DNA of 64,000 bases. It comes from DATFQI01 sp963831105 (GTDB taxonomy: Bacteria > Actinomycetota > Thermoleophilia > Solirubrobacterales > Solirubrobacteraceae). A program made the translations under genes and the position numbers. The notes under the pieces are model-generated. The model saw only the letters and a program-made list of their open reading frames with translations, was not told the DNA's origin and searched no databases. The DNA is taken from the NCBI GenBank assembly GCA_963831105.1, contig CAWHOS010000009.1, forward strand, positions 248,001-312,000, in the 5' to 3' direction. Every line of letters starts with the position of its first letter. Position 1 is the first letter of the stretch. Below are positions 63,225-64,000 of this stretch, in pieces.

Positions 63225-63848
63225 ATGCCGACCTCGACCTCGACCGCGACCGCGAACCTGCTGACCGAGGGTCACGTCGTCCAGCTCGACCTGGGCGGCA
63301 AGACCTCGGCGCTCCCGTGCTGCATCCTCGGCTTCACCGGGCCCTCGGTCGTGCTCGGGCCGATCGTGCCGGCCACCGCGCCGACCGCGGAGGCGATCGA
63401 GGCCGGCCGCGCCGCCTACGTGGTCATCGACCACGACGAGCAGATCCACGCGCTGCGCGCCACGGTCCGGCCCGGCTCGGACCCCGGCGAGATCCTCGTC
63501 ACCGTCACCGACGCGTTCCGGCTCGGCCAGCGCCGCCGCTACTCGCGCGCGCCGCTGGCGCTGCACGCCACCGTCGCCGCGCTCCCCGGCGGGGAGCCGT
63601 GGGAGACCGTCACGCGCGACATCAGCGCGGGCGGCGTCCGGATGGCCCGCATCAACGCCGGCGGCGAGCACGCCGACCGGCTCTCGGTCGTGCTGACCTC
63701 GCCGCCCGCCGCCCTGCGGATCGAGACCGAGGCCGAGGTCGTCCGCCGCTCCCAGCGCGACCTCTCCCTGCGCTTCACGCGCATCGGCGAGGGCGACGTG
63801 GCGTTGCTCACACAGATCACGATCGCGTACTACCGACTCGCCCGCTAG
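63225..63848 (+). CDS. PilZ-domain c-di-GMP-binding protein (YcgR-like)
   Basis: 207 residues. The N-terminal ~95 residues form a YcgR-like beta domain; the PilZ domain begins with the c-di-GMP-binding RRYSR (RxxxR) and has DISAGGVRM (D/NxSxxG). Such proteins act as flagellar brakes or adjust exopolysaccharide in response to c-di-GMP. This fits the che operon and HD-GYP-like gene elsewhere in the window. Confidence 0.88.
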   Translation: MPTSTSTATANLLTEGHVVQLDLGGKTSALPCCILGFTGPSVVLGPIVPATAPTAEAIEAGRAAYVVIDHDEQIHALRATVRPGSDPGEILVTVTDAFRLGQRRRYSRAPLALHATVAALPGGEPWETVTRDISAGGVRMARINAGGEHADRLSVVLTSPPAALRIETEAEVVRRSQRDLSLRFTRIGEGDVALLTQITIAYYRLAR

Positions 63849-63864
63849 CGCTTAGGCTTGCGGC

Positions 63865-64000
63865 GTGGCCGTCGCCCCGCCGCCGCCCGTCTCGTTCAAC
63901 CCGTTCAAGCGCGTCGCGCTCGAGCTCGCCGCGGAGCGCCGCTCGGGCGGGATGCCGCCCGGCGACACGCGGCCGAGCGTCTCGCGCACGCGCGCGGTGA
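63865..64000 (+). CDS. Start of an unidentified gene, cut by the window end
   Basis: A GTG at 63865 opens a frame starting AVAPPPPVSFNPFKRVALEL. A TAGGCT element at 63853-63858 would give a leaderless message. Only 45 codons are visible, too few to assign a family. Confidence 0.4.
   Translation, partial: MAVAPPPPVSFNPFKRVALELAAERRSGGMPPGDTRPSVSRTRAV

Overview
The window is GC-rich, densely coded bacterial chromosome with few gaps and many 4-bp ATGA/GTGA gene overlaps. The gene content is actinobacterial: an M. tuberculosis-like dapD, a murT/gatD pair, an Rv2578c-type radical SAM protein, and RecA/RecX followed by RNase Y and MiaB. Chemotaxis/flagellar switch genes, YYY-domain and TIGR03663 membrane proteins and a homing-endonuclease-associated-repeat protein suggest class Thermoleophilia (Solirubrobacterales). 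That placement is inferred from gene content; there is no rRNA here. I see no prophage, IS transposase or CRISPR array.

Layout. 1-4.0 kb: the 3' part of ribonuclease J, an MFS exporter and a membrane HD-GYP-like protein. 4.5-12.1 kb (minus strand): a nine-gene operon cheW-cheB-cheR-cheA-cheC-cheD-fliM-fliY-cheY, preceded by a sigma-28-like promoter and followed by a hairpin terminator. 12.2-14.3 kb: an OmpR-type response regulator and its histidine kinase. 14.4-26.6 kb: ftsK, rodZ-like, cinA, thpR, a secreted hydrolase, recA-recX, rny, miaB and a small membrane protein. 26.65-28.75 kb: a radical SAM gene with a LexA-type box at its start codon and a LAGLIDADG intein inside its Fe-S motif. 28.8-38.2 kb: an mscS-like channel, an SDR, a FIST protein, miaA and a diaminopimelate group (dapF-like, dapD, amidase, dapC, dapE). 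38.2-46.7 kb: DUF429, a secreted propeller-like protein, hflX, dut and an OpuC-type osmoprotectant transporter with two binding proteins. 46.8-51.3 kb: gatD, a methyltransferase, murT, a lipid kinase and a NagD-like phosphatase. 51.3-64 kb: a lipoprotein cyclophilin, ogt with an ECF sigma factor, an enolase-superfamily enzyme, three large membrane proteins, a VOC protein, a SpoIID protein, a microprotein, the homing-repeat protein, a PilZ protein and a truncated last gene.

Two themes stand out. Motility and c-di-GMP: the che operon, the HD-GYP-like gene and the PilZ gene each have a TCAAG-like/GCCGA-like promoter candidate. DNA damage: recA/recX lie near a radical SAM gene whose enzyme cannot form its Fe-S cluster until an intein is spliced out, and the only perfect LexA-type box I found is at that gene.

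Two cautions. About twenty genes carry an apparent +1 frameshift relative to their families, many in short G or C runs; most are probably consensus errors, and I annotate across them. Two intergenic repeat families occur: a 29-bp perfect palindrome (three copies, all between convergent genes) and a roughly 145-bp element with inverted-repeat ends (two copies).
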